Below are positions 24,156 to 31,922 of a DNA stretch of 35,944 bases, piece after piece. The first letter of the stretch is position 1; every line of letters starts with the position of its first letter. The DNA lies in the NCBI RefSeq assembly GCF_015694345.1, contig NZ_JADQDC010000021.1:1-35944 (forward strand), read 5' to 3'. The notes beneath the pieces were generated by a model. The model saw only the letters and a program-made list of their open reading frames with translations. It was not told where the DNA came from and searched no databases. Source of the DNA: Novosphingobium jiangmenense. GTDB taxonomy: Bacteria > Pseudomonadota > Alphaproteobacteria > Sphingomonadales > Sphingomonadaceae. Made by a program: the position numbers and the translations under genes.

Positions 24156-25400
24156 CTATTGCGTCCGGGGTGGAGACCGCAGCAGGCCCCACAGCACGGC
24201 AGCGGCCAGCAGGTCCAGCCCCGCCAGCGCCACGAACAGCGGATTGTAGCCGAACACGTCGGCGCTTTGGCCGATCAGCAGCGTGAACAGCATGCCGCCG
24301 ACCCACGCGGAGGTCCCCGCCATGCCGCTGGCAGTGCCGACAGTTCGGCTGTCGAACACGTCGGCGCAGAGCGTGATCAGCGCGCCGTTGAGCAACTGGT
24401 GGGCAAAGCCGCCGATGCAGAACAGCGCTATCGCCATCTCCGGCGAAGTCGCAAGGCCAATGCAGGCCGGCCCCACCATGCACAGCGCGCCCATCGTCAT
24501 GGTGATCTTGCGCGACGACAGCATCGACGATCCGCGCTTCATCAGCCACGCCGGCAGCAGCCCCGCGGCAAGGCTGCCGAAGTCGGCCGCAAGGAACGGC
24601 ATCCACCCCCACATGGCGATGGACTTGAGATCGAGCTTCCACACCGCCACGAGATAGAGCGGGATGAAGAAGTTGAAGGTCTGCCACGCCGGCTCGGCCA
24701 GGAAGCGCGGCACCGCGATTGCCCAGAACGAACGGCTGCGCAGCACATCGGCCTTTGTCGCAGGCTTGGTCGCATCTGGCTGGTTCATCGCGGCAATGGC
24801 TTCGCGCTCCTCTTGCGACAGGCGCGGATGCTGTGCCGGATCGCGATAGCCGATCCACCACATCCCTGCCCACACAAGGCTGAGCGCGCCCGTCACCAGA
24901 AAGGCCGCCTGCCAATTCCATGCAAGGATGCAGAACGCCACCAGTGGCGGCGCGATCATGTTGCCCACGCTCGTGCCCATCTGGAACAGGCTGGTCGCCA
25001 GCGGGCGCTCCTTGGCCGGGAACCACTGCGCCACGGTCTTAGTCCCCGCCGGGATCGCCGCGGCCTCGGTCGCGCCAAGCAGCGAGCGGAACGCCGCAAG
25101 GCTCATCCACCCGGTGGCAAAGGCATGGCTCATGTTGCTCAGCGCCCAGCCCACCGCGAAGAGGAAGAACCCCAGCCGCGTGCCCAGCGCGTCCAGCACC
25201 GCGCCTGCCACGGTCTGCATCACGGTGTAGCTCGCCTGGAAGGCCAGCACGACCCAGGTGTATTGCTCGGTCGTCATCGCGAATTCGGTCTTGAGCGTCG
25301 GCGCGGCCACCGACAGCGTCGAGCGGGCAAGGTAGTTGAGGATCGTGCCGAGCGTGATCAGCGCAATGATCCACCAGCGCAGCGGAAGCTTCCTGAGCAT
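24156..25400 (-). CDS. exuT: MFS transporter, anion:cation symporter family (ExuT-like hexuronate transporter)
   Basis: 414 residues, 12 predicted helices. Typical ACS-family features are RWWIIALITLGTILNYLARSTLSVAAP at the start, GRLGF-like loop LDALGTRLGFF, RSLLGATEAAAIPAGTKTVAQWFPAKER (the family signature with the acidic and arginine residues of helix 4) and a long central loop before FWAIAVPRFLAEPAWQTFNFFIPLYL. ExuT members import glucuronate or galacturonate with protons. The gene starts 23 bp after the GH2 glycosidase stop and precedes the GntR gene, so it probably imports the uronic acid released in the periplasm. Specificity is inferred from family and context. Confidence 0.85.
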   Translation of the reverse strand: MLRKLPLRWWIIALITLGTILNYLARSTLSVAAPTLKTEFAMTTEQYTWVVLAFQASYTVMQTVAGAVLDALGTRLGFFLFAVGWALSNMSHAFATGWMSLAAFRSLLGATEAAAIPAGTKTVAQWFPAKERPLATSLFQMGTSVGNMIAPPLVAFCILAWNWQAAFLVTGALSLVWAGMWWIGYRDPAQHPRLSQEEREAIAAMNQPDATKPATKADVLRSRSFWAIAVPRFLAEPAWQTFNFFIPLYLVAVWKLDLKSIAMWGWMPFLAADFGSLAAGLLPAWLMKRGSSMLSSRKITMTMGALCMVGPACIGLATSPEMAIALFCIGGFAHQLLNGALITLCADVFDSRTVGTASGMAGTSAWVGGMLFTLLIGQSADVFGYNPLFVALAGLDLLAAAVLWGLLRSPPRTQ

Positions 25401-25423
25401 GTTGTCCGTCCGTTGCCTTGAGG

Positions 25424-28132
25424 TCAGCGCAGCCGCTCGATCTCGATCATCGCGACCCGCGCGTCGGTGGTCCCGCTGACGAAATCAAGCGCCAGTTCGC
25501 CCTTCGCCTTCAGCGTAAACGCCCTGGCCTCGGCCACCGCCCCGCTCGCCGGAATCGCGGGCTGGAACTTGCGCAGCAGCACCTTCCTGCCGCTCATTAC
25601 GTCAAACGTCCCGACCTTCTGGCCAGCGTCGGTGGCAAACCACAGCGTCACCTTGTAGCGCCCGTCGGCCACCGGCACGCGGTAGGAGAAGGTGCCGCTG
25701 CGGTACGTTGCCAGCGCGCCGCGATCGGTCGTGCCGGAAATGGCCGTGGGCACCGAGGGCTTGCCAAAGTCGGCCGGCTTGTCGAGCGAGGCCGTCAAGC
25801 CGCCTTCGAACCAGTTGTCCGATCCCAGCACTCGCCCCTCGCTCCTCGCCGCAAGCAGCGTACCGGCATCGATCACGAAGTGGCGGGCGGTCTCGGGCGC
25901 AAGCGTCCAGCTGGCGCTGTCCTCGACCGTGCCGCCAGCATGAGTGCCCCGCGCCACCAGCGCGTTGGTGCCTTCGTCCAGCCGCACCCCGCTCCACACG
26001 CAGATCATCTGCGGGCAATCGCTCTTCACGCCCAGCGAACGGCCGTTGAGCAGCAGGTCGGTGGTGGCGGCGTTGCTGTAAACGCGCACGTCGGTAACCG
26101 GATAGGCCCGATCCACATAGCGCTTGGAGGTGATGTGGACCATCGGCGCCGGATTCCAGTTCGCCTTGTAGAAGTACCAGGCGTCCTTGCGGGTCTTGTG
26201 GTCGTAGGCGACGAGGCCCTTTGTGTTGATGTCCTGCGCATCGCCCTCGGTGCGCACGGTCGTGGCGAAGTCGAACGAGTTCCACAGCCACGTCGCGTAG
26301 AGCCATGGTCGCGCATCGAGCTGCGCCAGTGCGGTCTCGTGGATGTAGCTTTCGTACTCCTCGGGCTGCGCCGCACCACGCGAATCCGCCGGGCCGCCCA
26401 GCACGTTGTCGGTGTGCATGGTCAGCGCCCCGCCCGCGCCATACTCCGTCACCGCCAAAGGCTGCTGCGGCCGCTTGGCGCGCAACCCGTCAAGATGCGG
26501 CCCCAGGTCACCGGCCTTGCCGAAGTACCAACCGAAATAGCGGTTGGCCCCGCCAAGATCGGCCGCCACCGCCGTGGTCGGGATCTCGATGTCGTTGCCG
26601 AAAGCCCGCGCCTCGCAGCAGGTCGCCAGTGCGGTCGGCCGCGAAGGATCGAGCGCCTTGGCCGTCTTCTGCAACTCGCCCAGCAGCGGCAGCGGATCGA
26701 CCTCGCGCCCGTCCGCCCCACCGAACAGGAAGGCGGGCAGCGAGTTGCCGAAGTCCACTTCGTTGGCGATGCTCCAGATTGCGCTGGCGGCGTGGTTCTG
26801 GTTCTGCCTGACCAGTTCGGTCAGTTGCGCCTTGGCATTGGCAACCAGCGCCGGATCCGGATCCTTCTTTGCGCCAAGCGTCCAGGTCGAGACCAGCGGA
26901 ATCTCGTCCCACACCACTATCCCGGCGCGGTCGGCCAGATCGTGAATGTCCTGCCCGTGCTGGTAATGCGTCAGACGGATCGAGTTGGCCCCCATCTCGC
27001 GCATCGTCGCCACGTCCTCCTCGACGTCGGCGCGCGAGATCGCCCATCCTTTTCCATCGCGGTCCTGATGATAGCCGACGCCCCTCAGGCGATAGGGCTG
27101 GCCATTGAGCAGGAACCCGCGCGCCGGATCGAACGCCATCGTCCTGATGCCGTAGGGTTGGCTCGTGGCGTCGGAGAGTTGGCCTTCCGCGCCCGGGAGT
27201 TGCCCTTGTGCCCCTGAGAGTTGGACTTTGAGGTCATAGAGGTAGGGATCGGCTGTGCCCTGCCACAGGTGGGGGTTGGCTACAGTCAGCTTCGCGCTGA
27301 TTTCGCTGGTTTTTCCTGCCGGAGTATAAGCCGGAATCATGGCACTCGCCGCCTCCCGCCCTTCGCGATCGACGAGCGAGACGCGGACTTGCGCCTTGGC
27401 CGCCTTCGCTCCGTCATTGGCAACGCGCACCGCCACTTCGATCACCGCCTCCTGCGCCGAGGCCGCAACCGTCGTCGCCCGCACGCCCGGACCGCCGGCG
27501 TCGGCAAGATCGATATGCAGCGGTGCGGTCGTCACCAGCCTGACCGGCCGGTAAAGTCCGCCATGGACGAAGAAATCGCCGGAGAGTGGCAGGACATCGG
27601 CAGTCGGGCTGCCTGCCCGGGGCTGGGTATTGTCCACCCGCACCACCAGGACGTTGTCGCCCGAAGCCGTCATCGCTGCCGTCGCATCAAAGCGGAAGCG
27701 CGAGAAGCCGCCGCGGTGCTCGCCAAGGTACTGACCGTTGAGCCAGACCTGCGCCACCCGGCTCGCCGCATCGAACTCCAGCCACTGCCGCTTGCCCGCA
27801 GCATCCTTCGGCGCCGCGAAATGCAGGCGATACCAGCCGACGCCCTGCCGCTTGTCCACCGTCTCCGCCCGGTTGGTGCCGCCCAGGTCATGATGGTAAT
27901 AGCCGACGCGGTTCCAGGTATGCGGAACCGAAACCTGCTCCCATGCAGCATCGGCGAAGTCGGGCCTTGCCGCGTCGGGAGCATCGCCATCGAAGAACCG
28001 CCAGCCGGAGTCGAGCGGCACGACTGTCCGGCCATCCTGCGCAGCCACGGGTCCGGCCTGAGCCAGCGCCACCAGCCCCGACCCCGCCAGCATTGCCGCC
28101 CAGATTGGCGCCCGCCTTGTCCGCATTTGCAT
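25424..28132 (-). CDS. Secreted GH2 beta-glycosidase (beta-glucuronidase or beta-galactosidase) with C-terminal accessory domains
   Basis: 902 residues from the ATG at 28132, chosen for GGGAAG just upstream; another ATG lies 21 bp earlier. Signal peptide to about residue 32 (AMLAGSGLVALAQAG ... VAAQ). Then GH2 sugar-binding domain (WRFFDGDAPD, VSVPHTWN), immunoglobulin-like domain, TIM barrel with acid/base Glu458 in IWSIANEVDFG and nucleophile Glu563 in VTEYGAGG, followed by a DUF4982-like domain and a malectin-like C-terminus (LGSDNWFEGG ... FSYRVPVADGRYKVTLWFA). It hydrolyses terminal beta-glycosides in the periplasm or at the surface. An N-x-K triplet (INTKGL), as used by glucuronidases to hold the carboxylate, is present but also occurs in related galactosidases. 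The ExuT-like neighbour favours a glucuronide. Between the second and third domain there is a three-fold 21-bp tandem repeat. Confidence 0.83.
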   Translation of the reverse strand: MQMRTRRAPIWAAMLAGSGLVALAQAGPVAAQDGRTVVPLDSGWRFFDGDAPDAARPDFADAAWEQVSVPHTWNRVGYYHHDLGGTNRAETVDKRQGVGWYRLHFAAPKDAAGKRQWLEFDAASRVAQVWLNGQYLGEHRGGFSRFRFDATAAMTASGDNVLVVRVDNTQPRAGSPTADVLPLSGDFFVHGGLYRPVRLVTTAPLHIDLADAGGPGVRATTVAASAQEAVIEVAVRVANDGAKAAKAQVRVSLVDREGREAASAMIPAYTPAGKTSEISAKLTVANPHLWQGTADPYLYDLKVQLSGAQGQLPGAEGQLSDATSQPYGIRTMAFDPARGFLLNGQPYRLRGVGYHQDRDGKGWAISRADVEEDVATMREMGANSIRLTHYQHGQDIHDLADRAGIVVWDEIPLVSTWTLGAKKDPDPALVANAKAQLTELVRQNQNHAASAIWSIANEVDFGNSLPAFLFGGADGREVDPLPLLGELQKTAKALDPSRPTALATCCEARAFGNDIEIPTTAVAADLGGANRYFGWYFGKAGDLGPHLDGLRAKRPQQPLAVTEYGAGGALTMHTDNVLGGPADSRGAAQPEEYESYIHETALAQLDARPWLYATWLWNSFDFATTVRTEGDAQDINTKGLVAYDHKTRKDAWYFYKANWNPAPMVHITSKRYVDRAYPVTDVRVYSNAATTDLLLNGRSLGVKSDCPQMICVWSGVRLDEGTNALVARGTHAGGTVEDSASWTLAPETARHFVIDAGTLLAARSEGRVLGSDNWFEGGLTASLDKPADFGKPSVPTAISGTTDRGALATYRSGTFSYRVPVADGRYKVTLWFATDAGQKVGTFDVMSGRKVLLRKFQPAIPASGAVAEARAFTLKAKGELALDFVSGTTDARVAMIEIERLR
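27174..27236 (-). repeat. Three-copy 21-bp tandem repeat inside the GH2 gene
   Basis: Units begin with GAGAGTT, GGGAGTT and GAGAGTT (plus-strand reading) at 27174, 27195 and 27216. The encoded peptides are QLSGAQG, QLPGAEG and QLSDATS, an in-frame heptad-length insertion in a loop of the immunoglobulin-like domain before the TIM barrel. The frame is kept, so it should lengthen a surface loop. It is a likely site of copy-number variation between strains. Confidence 0.7.
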
Positions 28133-28155
28133 CCTGACTTCCCGCTCCAACATTT

Positions 28156-28168
28156 TTGGTCAGTCCGA
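28156..28168 (-). promoter_or_regulatory. Candidate operator before the GH2 gene
   Basis: TTGGTCAGTCCGA matches TTGG-N5-CCAA with one mismatch and lies 24 bp before the glycosidase ATG. The regulator's own candidate site stands at a similar distance (18 bp) from its start codon. Confidence 0.4.
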
Positions 28169-28456
28169 TTATTGGAACGCGACGTAACCAAAAGCAAGTG
28201 GAATAGCTCGTCGCGCGCATTCGGTAAGGCAGATCAGTGCAAGAGAGCTCGACTAAAGCCCCAGAAGGGCGCGAATCATTCCGATAAATCCGCACTTCCG
28301 CAGCGCTTGCCCTGTCATCGCCAGACGGGAGGCCTCCAACGCCACCCGAACCCAGGCCGTCATTCACCCGCAAATCCGGGACTTTGCACCTGGTCGCCGC
28401 CCGAACAGATTTGGCATGATGCATTTTCCGGTTGTGTCCACGCCAGACTTGTGCAA

Positions 28457-28483
28457 TTGGCCTGTCCAAATTGGTAGACCCAA
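28457..28483 (+). promoter_or_regulatory. Two tandem TTGG-N5-CCAA dyads before the TonB-dependent receptor
   Basis: TTGGCCTGTCCAA (28457-28469) and TTGGTAGACCCAA (28471-28483) are separated by one base, so their centres are 14 bp apart. Both have exact 4-bp arms. They lie 24-50 bp upstream of the start codon, a place suited to repression. Shared architecture with the sites at 24103 and 28156 suggests the local GntR regulator binds all of them. Confidence 0.55.
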
Positions 28484-28506
28484 TCGGTAATCAAGGGAGG
28501 ATACAT

Positions 28507-30774
28507 GTGTTTCTGAAATCCAGCCTGATCGTCAGCATCTCGGCCCTGGCTTTTGCCCAGGCCGCCCAGGCGCAGGAAGCGCCCGAGCAGGGGCTCGAGG
28601 AAATCATCGTCACCGCGCAGAAGCGCGAACAGAACATGCAGGACGTCGCAGTCGCCGTTACGGCCCTGAGCGGCGAAGCGCTGACCAACCGCAACGTCGC
28701 CACCGTCGGGGATCTGCCGCGCCTCGCACCGAGCCTTACCCTCACCCAGGGCAACGTCCCCACCAACAACTCGATCAACCTGCGCGGCATTGGCACGGTG
28801 TCGTTCAGCACCGCGATCGAGCCTTCCGTGGCGGTCATCGTCGATGACGTGCCCCTGCTCCAGCAGGCCCAGGCCTTCTCCGGCCTCAGCGACATCGCCC
28901 GCATCGAAGTGCTGCGCGGTCCGCAGGGCACGCTGTTCGGCAAGAACGCTTCGGCCGGCGCCATCAACATCGTGTCCAAGGGCGCGTCCGACGTGTTCAC
29001 CGGTGCCGTCACCGGAACCGCCACCACCGACGATCAGTACCGCGTCGATGCCTCGCTGGCCGGTCCGCTCGGCGAAAGCGCCGGCTTCCGCATCAACGGC
29101 TTCTACAACGACCGCAAGGGCTACATCCGCAATCTGCAGGACGGCTCGCGCCTCAACAACGACAAGAGCTACGGCGTCCGCGGCCGCCTCGAACTCAAGC
29201 CGGCCGAGGGCCTCAAGCTTGACGTGACCGCCAGCCACACCGTCAGCGAGAGCGACGGCTTTGCCCGCACCTACCGCGCAGTGCCTGCCGGCGCCGCCGT
29301 GTTCGGCACCCCCGTCGCGGCGAGCATCGTCGGCGTGACTCCGGGCGAGGACAACTTCAACGTCCGCCTCGACCATCCGCTGTTCAACAAGAGCCGCCAG
29401 ACCACCGTGTCGGGCCGCGCCACGCTTGACCTCGGCTTTGCCGATCTGGTGTCGGTCACCAGCTACCAGGACTGGAAGTTCCGGTTCGAGGAAGACTTCG
29501 ACTACACCATCTCGAACGTGCTCGGCATCCCGGGCGGGATCGTCGCCAACAGCTCCTATGCGGCGACCCAGTTCACCCAGGAAGTCCGCCTCGTATCGCC
29601 GACGAAGTCCGCATTCAGCTACGTCGTCGGCCTGTTCTACGCCGACGGCAAGACCGATCGCAGCTTTGCGCGCGGCCCGTCCGGCCCGGTGGTCGCGAAC
29701 TGGACCTCGCGCAGCCAGACCCAGAGCTACGCCGCCTTTGCGCAGGCGACCTACGATCTCGCCGACACCACCCACCTCGATGTCGGCGCGCGCCTCAATC
29801 ACGAAGAGATCTCGGTGCGCTTCCTCAACAATGCGCCGAATGCCAATCCGCCTGCCAACAATGCCACCTGCCTCAGCCTCTGCACCGGCGCGGACAAGGA
29901 TACGGTGGTGACCTGGAAGACCTCGCTGCGTCAGGATCTTTCCGATCAGGTCATGGTCTATGCCTCGTTCGCGCGCGGCTACAAGGGTCAGGGCTTCGAC
30001 ATCAGCACCGGCTTCAAGCCGAGCCGTGCTGCCAACCCGGTGCGCCCGGAAACCTCGGACGCCTATGAAGCAGGCATCAAGTCGCGCTTCTTCGACAACA
30101 AGGTCCAGCTGAACCTCTCGGCCTTCTGGAGCAACTTCCGCGACTTCCAGGCGCAGTCGGGCGTCGTCCTGCCCGACAACACGATCGAACTGACGCTCAA
30201 CAACGTCGGCCGTGTCCGCACTCGCGGTTTCGAGCTTGAACTTTCGGCACGCCCGATCCCGACGCTGACCATCGACAGCGCGCTGAGCTTCACCGACACG
30301 CGCATCATGTCGTTCCCCGGCGCGCAGTGCTACTCGGGCCAGACCACCGGCTGCGTCGATCTCGACGGTGCCGGCCCCTCGACGGTCAAGGGACAGGACC
30401 TGGCCGGCAAGCGCCTGCCCAACGCACCGCGCCTGAAGTTCAATGTCGGCGGCACTTACGACATCCTGCTGCCGTCGCTGCCCTTTGATGGCTTCGTCCA
30501 GGCCGACGTCGCCTATCAGAGCGCGGTGAACTTCGATCTGCTGTCGAACCCGCTGACGGTGCAGAAGGGCTATGCCGTGGTCAACGGCAGCATCGGCATC
30601 GATCAGAACGATCGCGGCGGCCTGCGCGTCGCGCTGTTCGTCAACAACCTGTTCGACAAGCGCTATGCCACCAACATCTCGGTTGCCCCGGGCGGTTCGG
30701 TCGGCCTGCTGCACCAGGCACTCGACCGGAATTCGCGTCGCTATTTCGGCATCCGCGCCCGCTACGAGTTCTGA
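28507..30774 (+). CDS. TonB-dependent outer-membrane receptor
   Basis: 755 residues from a GTG at 28507, spaced six bases after GGGAGG. An overlapping ATG at 28505 is out of frame and stops after three codons. Signal peptide to about residue 22 (FLKSSLIVSISALAFAQAAQAQ), TonB box EEIIVTA at about 31-37, plug domain (RGIGTVSFSTAIEPSVAVIVDD, RIEVLRGPQGTLFGKNASAGAINIVS), then a 22-strand barrel ending RYFGIRARYEF with C-terminal Phe. It imports a substrate across the outer membrane using TonB energy. Divergent from the GH2 glycosidase and sharing its control region, it probably takes up a glycoside or oligosaccharide containing uronic acid; sphingomonads have many such receptors of unknown specificity. 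No SusD partner is present. Confidence 0.88.
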   Translation: MFLKSSLIVSISALAFAQAAQAQEAPEQGLEEIIVTAQKREQNMQDVAVAVTALSGEALTNRNVATVGDLPRLAPSLTLTQGNVPTNNSINLRGIGTVSFSTAIEPSVAVIVDDVPLLQQAQAFSGLSDIARIEVLRGPQGTLFGKNASAGAINIVSKGASDVFTGAVTGTATTDDQYRVDASLAGPLGESAGFRINGFYNDRKGYIRNLQDGSRLNNDKSYGVRGRLELKPAEGLKLDVTASHTVSESDGFARTYRAVPAGAAVFGTPVAASIVGVTPGEDNFNVRLDHPLFNKSRQTTVSGRATLDLGFADLVSVTSYQDWKFRFEEDFDYTISNVLGIPGGIVANSSYAATQFTQEVRLVSPTKSAFSYVVGLFYADGKTDRSFARGPSGPVVANWTSRSQTQSYAAFAQATYDLADTTHLDVGARLNHEEISVRFLNNAPNANPPANNATCLSLCTGADKDTVVTWKTSLRQDLSDQVMVYASFARGYKGQGFDISTGFKPSRAANPVRPETSDAYEAGIKSRFFDNKVQLNLSAFWSNFRDFQAQSGVVLPDNTIELTLNNVGRVRTRGFELELSARPIPTLTIDSALSFTDTRIMSFPGAQCYSGQTTGCVDLDGAGPSTVKGQDLAGKRLPNAPRLKFNVGGTYDILLPSLPFDGFVQADVAYQSAVNFDLLSNPLTVQKGYAVVNGSIGIDQNDRGGLRVALFVNNLFDKRYATNISVAPGGSVGLLHQALDRNSRRYFGIRARYEF

Positions 30775-30782
30775 GTCCCTCC

Positions 30783-30841
30783 CTGCCGGATCGCGTGACC
30801 TGATCCGGCAGACCTCGCCTGGACCCTGCATCTGCGGGTCC
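30783..30841 (+). terminator. Two consecutive hairpins directly after the TonB receptor
   Basis: CTGCCGGATC (30783-30792) and GATCCGGCAG (30802-30811) form a perfect 10-bp stem starting eight bases after the stop codon. GGACCC (30821-30826) and GGGTCC (30836-30841) form a second, 6-bp stem with an inner GCA/TGC pair. Neither has a T-run. Confidence 0.5.
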
Positions 30842-30872
30842 CGTCGCGCGTCCCCACCGGCGTGCAGACGAA

Positions 30873-30903
30873 GAAGCGCGGCCCTTCCCCGGGGCCGCGC
30901 TTC
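30873..30903. terminator. Bidirectional terminator-like hairpin between convergent genes
   Basis: GAAGCGCGGCCC (30873-30884) pairs perfectly with GGGCCGCGCTTC (30892-30903) around a 7-base loop. It stands between the receptor gene and the convergent Gly-rich gene, 20 bp from the latter's stop, and can serve both transcripts. A rich GC stem with flanking AA/TT is typical for this kind of genome. Confidence 0.7.
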
Positions 30904-30923
30904 AACGCGTTTAACGGTCTTGA

Positions 30924-31799
30924 TCAGTTGCGGCTGGCAGTGGCGCCCTGCTTTTGCTGATCCTGTGCGACCTGCTTGATCTGGCTCTCGCCCATTGCCG
31001 AGATCACGGCATTGCCGCTCCCGGTGAAGTTCGCCGCCGGTAGCATCGCCTTGGCGCCGTCCACCTTGACCAGCAGCGAGCGCACCTGGCCACGGCCATC
31101 GGCGACGACTTCGCGGATCTTGCCCAGCTTCTCGCCATCAGGCCCCAGCACGGTCATGCCCTTGCTCAGCGAGAATGCGCCATTGGCCGAAGAGGCGAGG
31201 CTGCCCGCCAGCGCCAGCGAGCCATTGCCGCCGGAAGCCGCACCCGATGCGGCGCCCGAACCCATGCCGCTTGCCATTCCGCTCGCGCCGCCTGCCGAAG
31301 ACCGCGCACCCGAAACCAGCGAGCCGGTCGTGTCCGCTGCGCCCTGCAAGGTGCCGCGCACCGTCGAACGGGCCTCGCCAGCGGTCGAGCGGATGGCATC
31401 GGTGCCGATCAGCTGCGCGTCCGCGCTGCCCGATGCCGAACCCGTTGCGCGTCCGGATCCGCTTGCTCCGACCATGCGGCTCGGCGTGCTCAGGGCCTGG
31501 CTGGCACCTGCGGCAAGCGAACCGTCGGCACCGCCATCGGCGTGGACCTTTCCGCTCTTGCGGTCGACCGACTTGCTGGCCTTGGCGCTGCCGCTGCCCT
31601 GGACAGACCCGCGCGTCGTGCTCTCCGCGCGGTCAACCGTGCCACGGATCGTGTCGCCATTCAGGGTGCCACCCAGCGTCCCGCCGAGACTGCCACCGAT
31701 GTTGCCGCCCAGCGCGCCGCCGCCACCGAGGATCTGGGCCTGTGCCGCCGGTGCCATCATCAGCAGCATCGCCGTCGAACCGATCAGAAACTTGCGCAT
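30924..31799 (-). CDS. Secreted Gly/Ala/Ser-rich protein with PRC-barrel-like C-terminus, function unknown
   Basis: 291 residues. Signal peptide (MRKFLIGSTAMLLMMAPAAQAQ) followed by a glycine-rich start (ILGGGGALGGNIGGSLGG), then about 170 residues of low-complexity Gly/Ala/Ser/Thr/Asp with recurring TRGSVQG / TVRGTLQG segments. From about residue 213 an ordered part appears, GMTVLGPDGEKLGKIREVV ... VRSLLVKVDG ... MLPAANFTG, resembling a PRC-barrel. I do not recognise a function; such proteins may be envelope or matrix components, and PRC-barrels often act in binding or assembly. It lies 123 bp downstream of the S8 protease gene on the same strand, so it could be controlled by the same unit or be the protease's substrate; both are guesses. 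Confidence 0.75.
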   Translation of the reverse strand: MRKFLIGSTAMLLMMAPAAQAQILGGGGALGGNIGGSLGGTLGGTLNGDTIRGTVDRAESTTRGSVQGSGSAKASKSVDRKSGKVHADGGADGSLAAGASQALSTPSRMVGASGSGRATGSASGSADAQLIGTDAIRSTAGEARSTVRGTLQGAADTTGSLVSGARSSAGGASGMASGMGSGAASGAASGGNGSLALAGSLASSANGAFSLSKGMTVLGPDGEKLGKIREVVADGRGQVRSLLVKVDGAKAMLPAANFTGSGNAVISAMGESQIKQVAQDQQKQGATASRN

Positions 31800-31895
31800 T
31801 TCGATTTTCCTTTCCGCGAATGGATCGAAGACGTCGTTGCAACGCCCTCTCGAAAGGAAAACGGATCACCGGTCCGACTTAATGCATCCCTTTGC

Positions 31896-31907
31896 GAAAA
31901 ATTTTTC
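31896..31907. promoter_or_regulatory. AT-rich 12-bp palindrome upstream of the Gly-rich gene
   Basis: GAAAAATTTTTC is a perfect palindrome and the most AT-rich spot in this part of a GC-rich window. It lies about 100 bp before the start codon at 31799, where an UP element or a nucleoid-protein site could act. GGGATGC follows on the minus strand, like the GGAT element of the ECF-type dyad, but no CGTT stands at the matching distance. Confidence 0.3.
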
Positions 31908-31922
31908 CGACGCCCGGACGCT

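Larger units (their letters stand above)
28133..28506. promoter_or_regulatory. Divergent control region between GH2 glycosidase and TonB-dependent receptor
   Basis: This 374-bp stretch has no gene on either strand. It contains three TTGG-N5-CCAA-type dyads, one next to the glycosidase start and two in tandem next to the receptor start. TTGTGC (28449-28454) with 17 bp to TGGTAG (28472-28477) is a possible but weak promoter for the receptor; if real, both tandem dyads would overlap it, consistent with repression. The middle part (about 28200-28430) shows nothing I can name. Confidence 0.5.

Noticed and set aside
28410..28430. TTGGCATGATGCATTTT as a sigma-54 promoter for the TonB receptor
   Set aside because: The GG is not followed by GC at 10 bp, and the locus has a GntR repressor rather than a sigma-54 activator.
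31860..31893. GGGATGC...CGTT on the minus strand before the Gly-rich gene as a third ECF promoter
   Set aside because: The spacing between GGATGC and CGTT is 20 bp, not the 16 bp of the divergent dyad, so I do not count it as the same promoter class.
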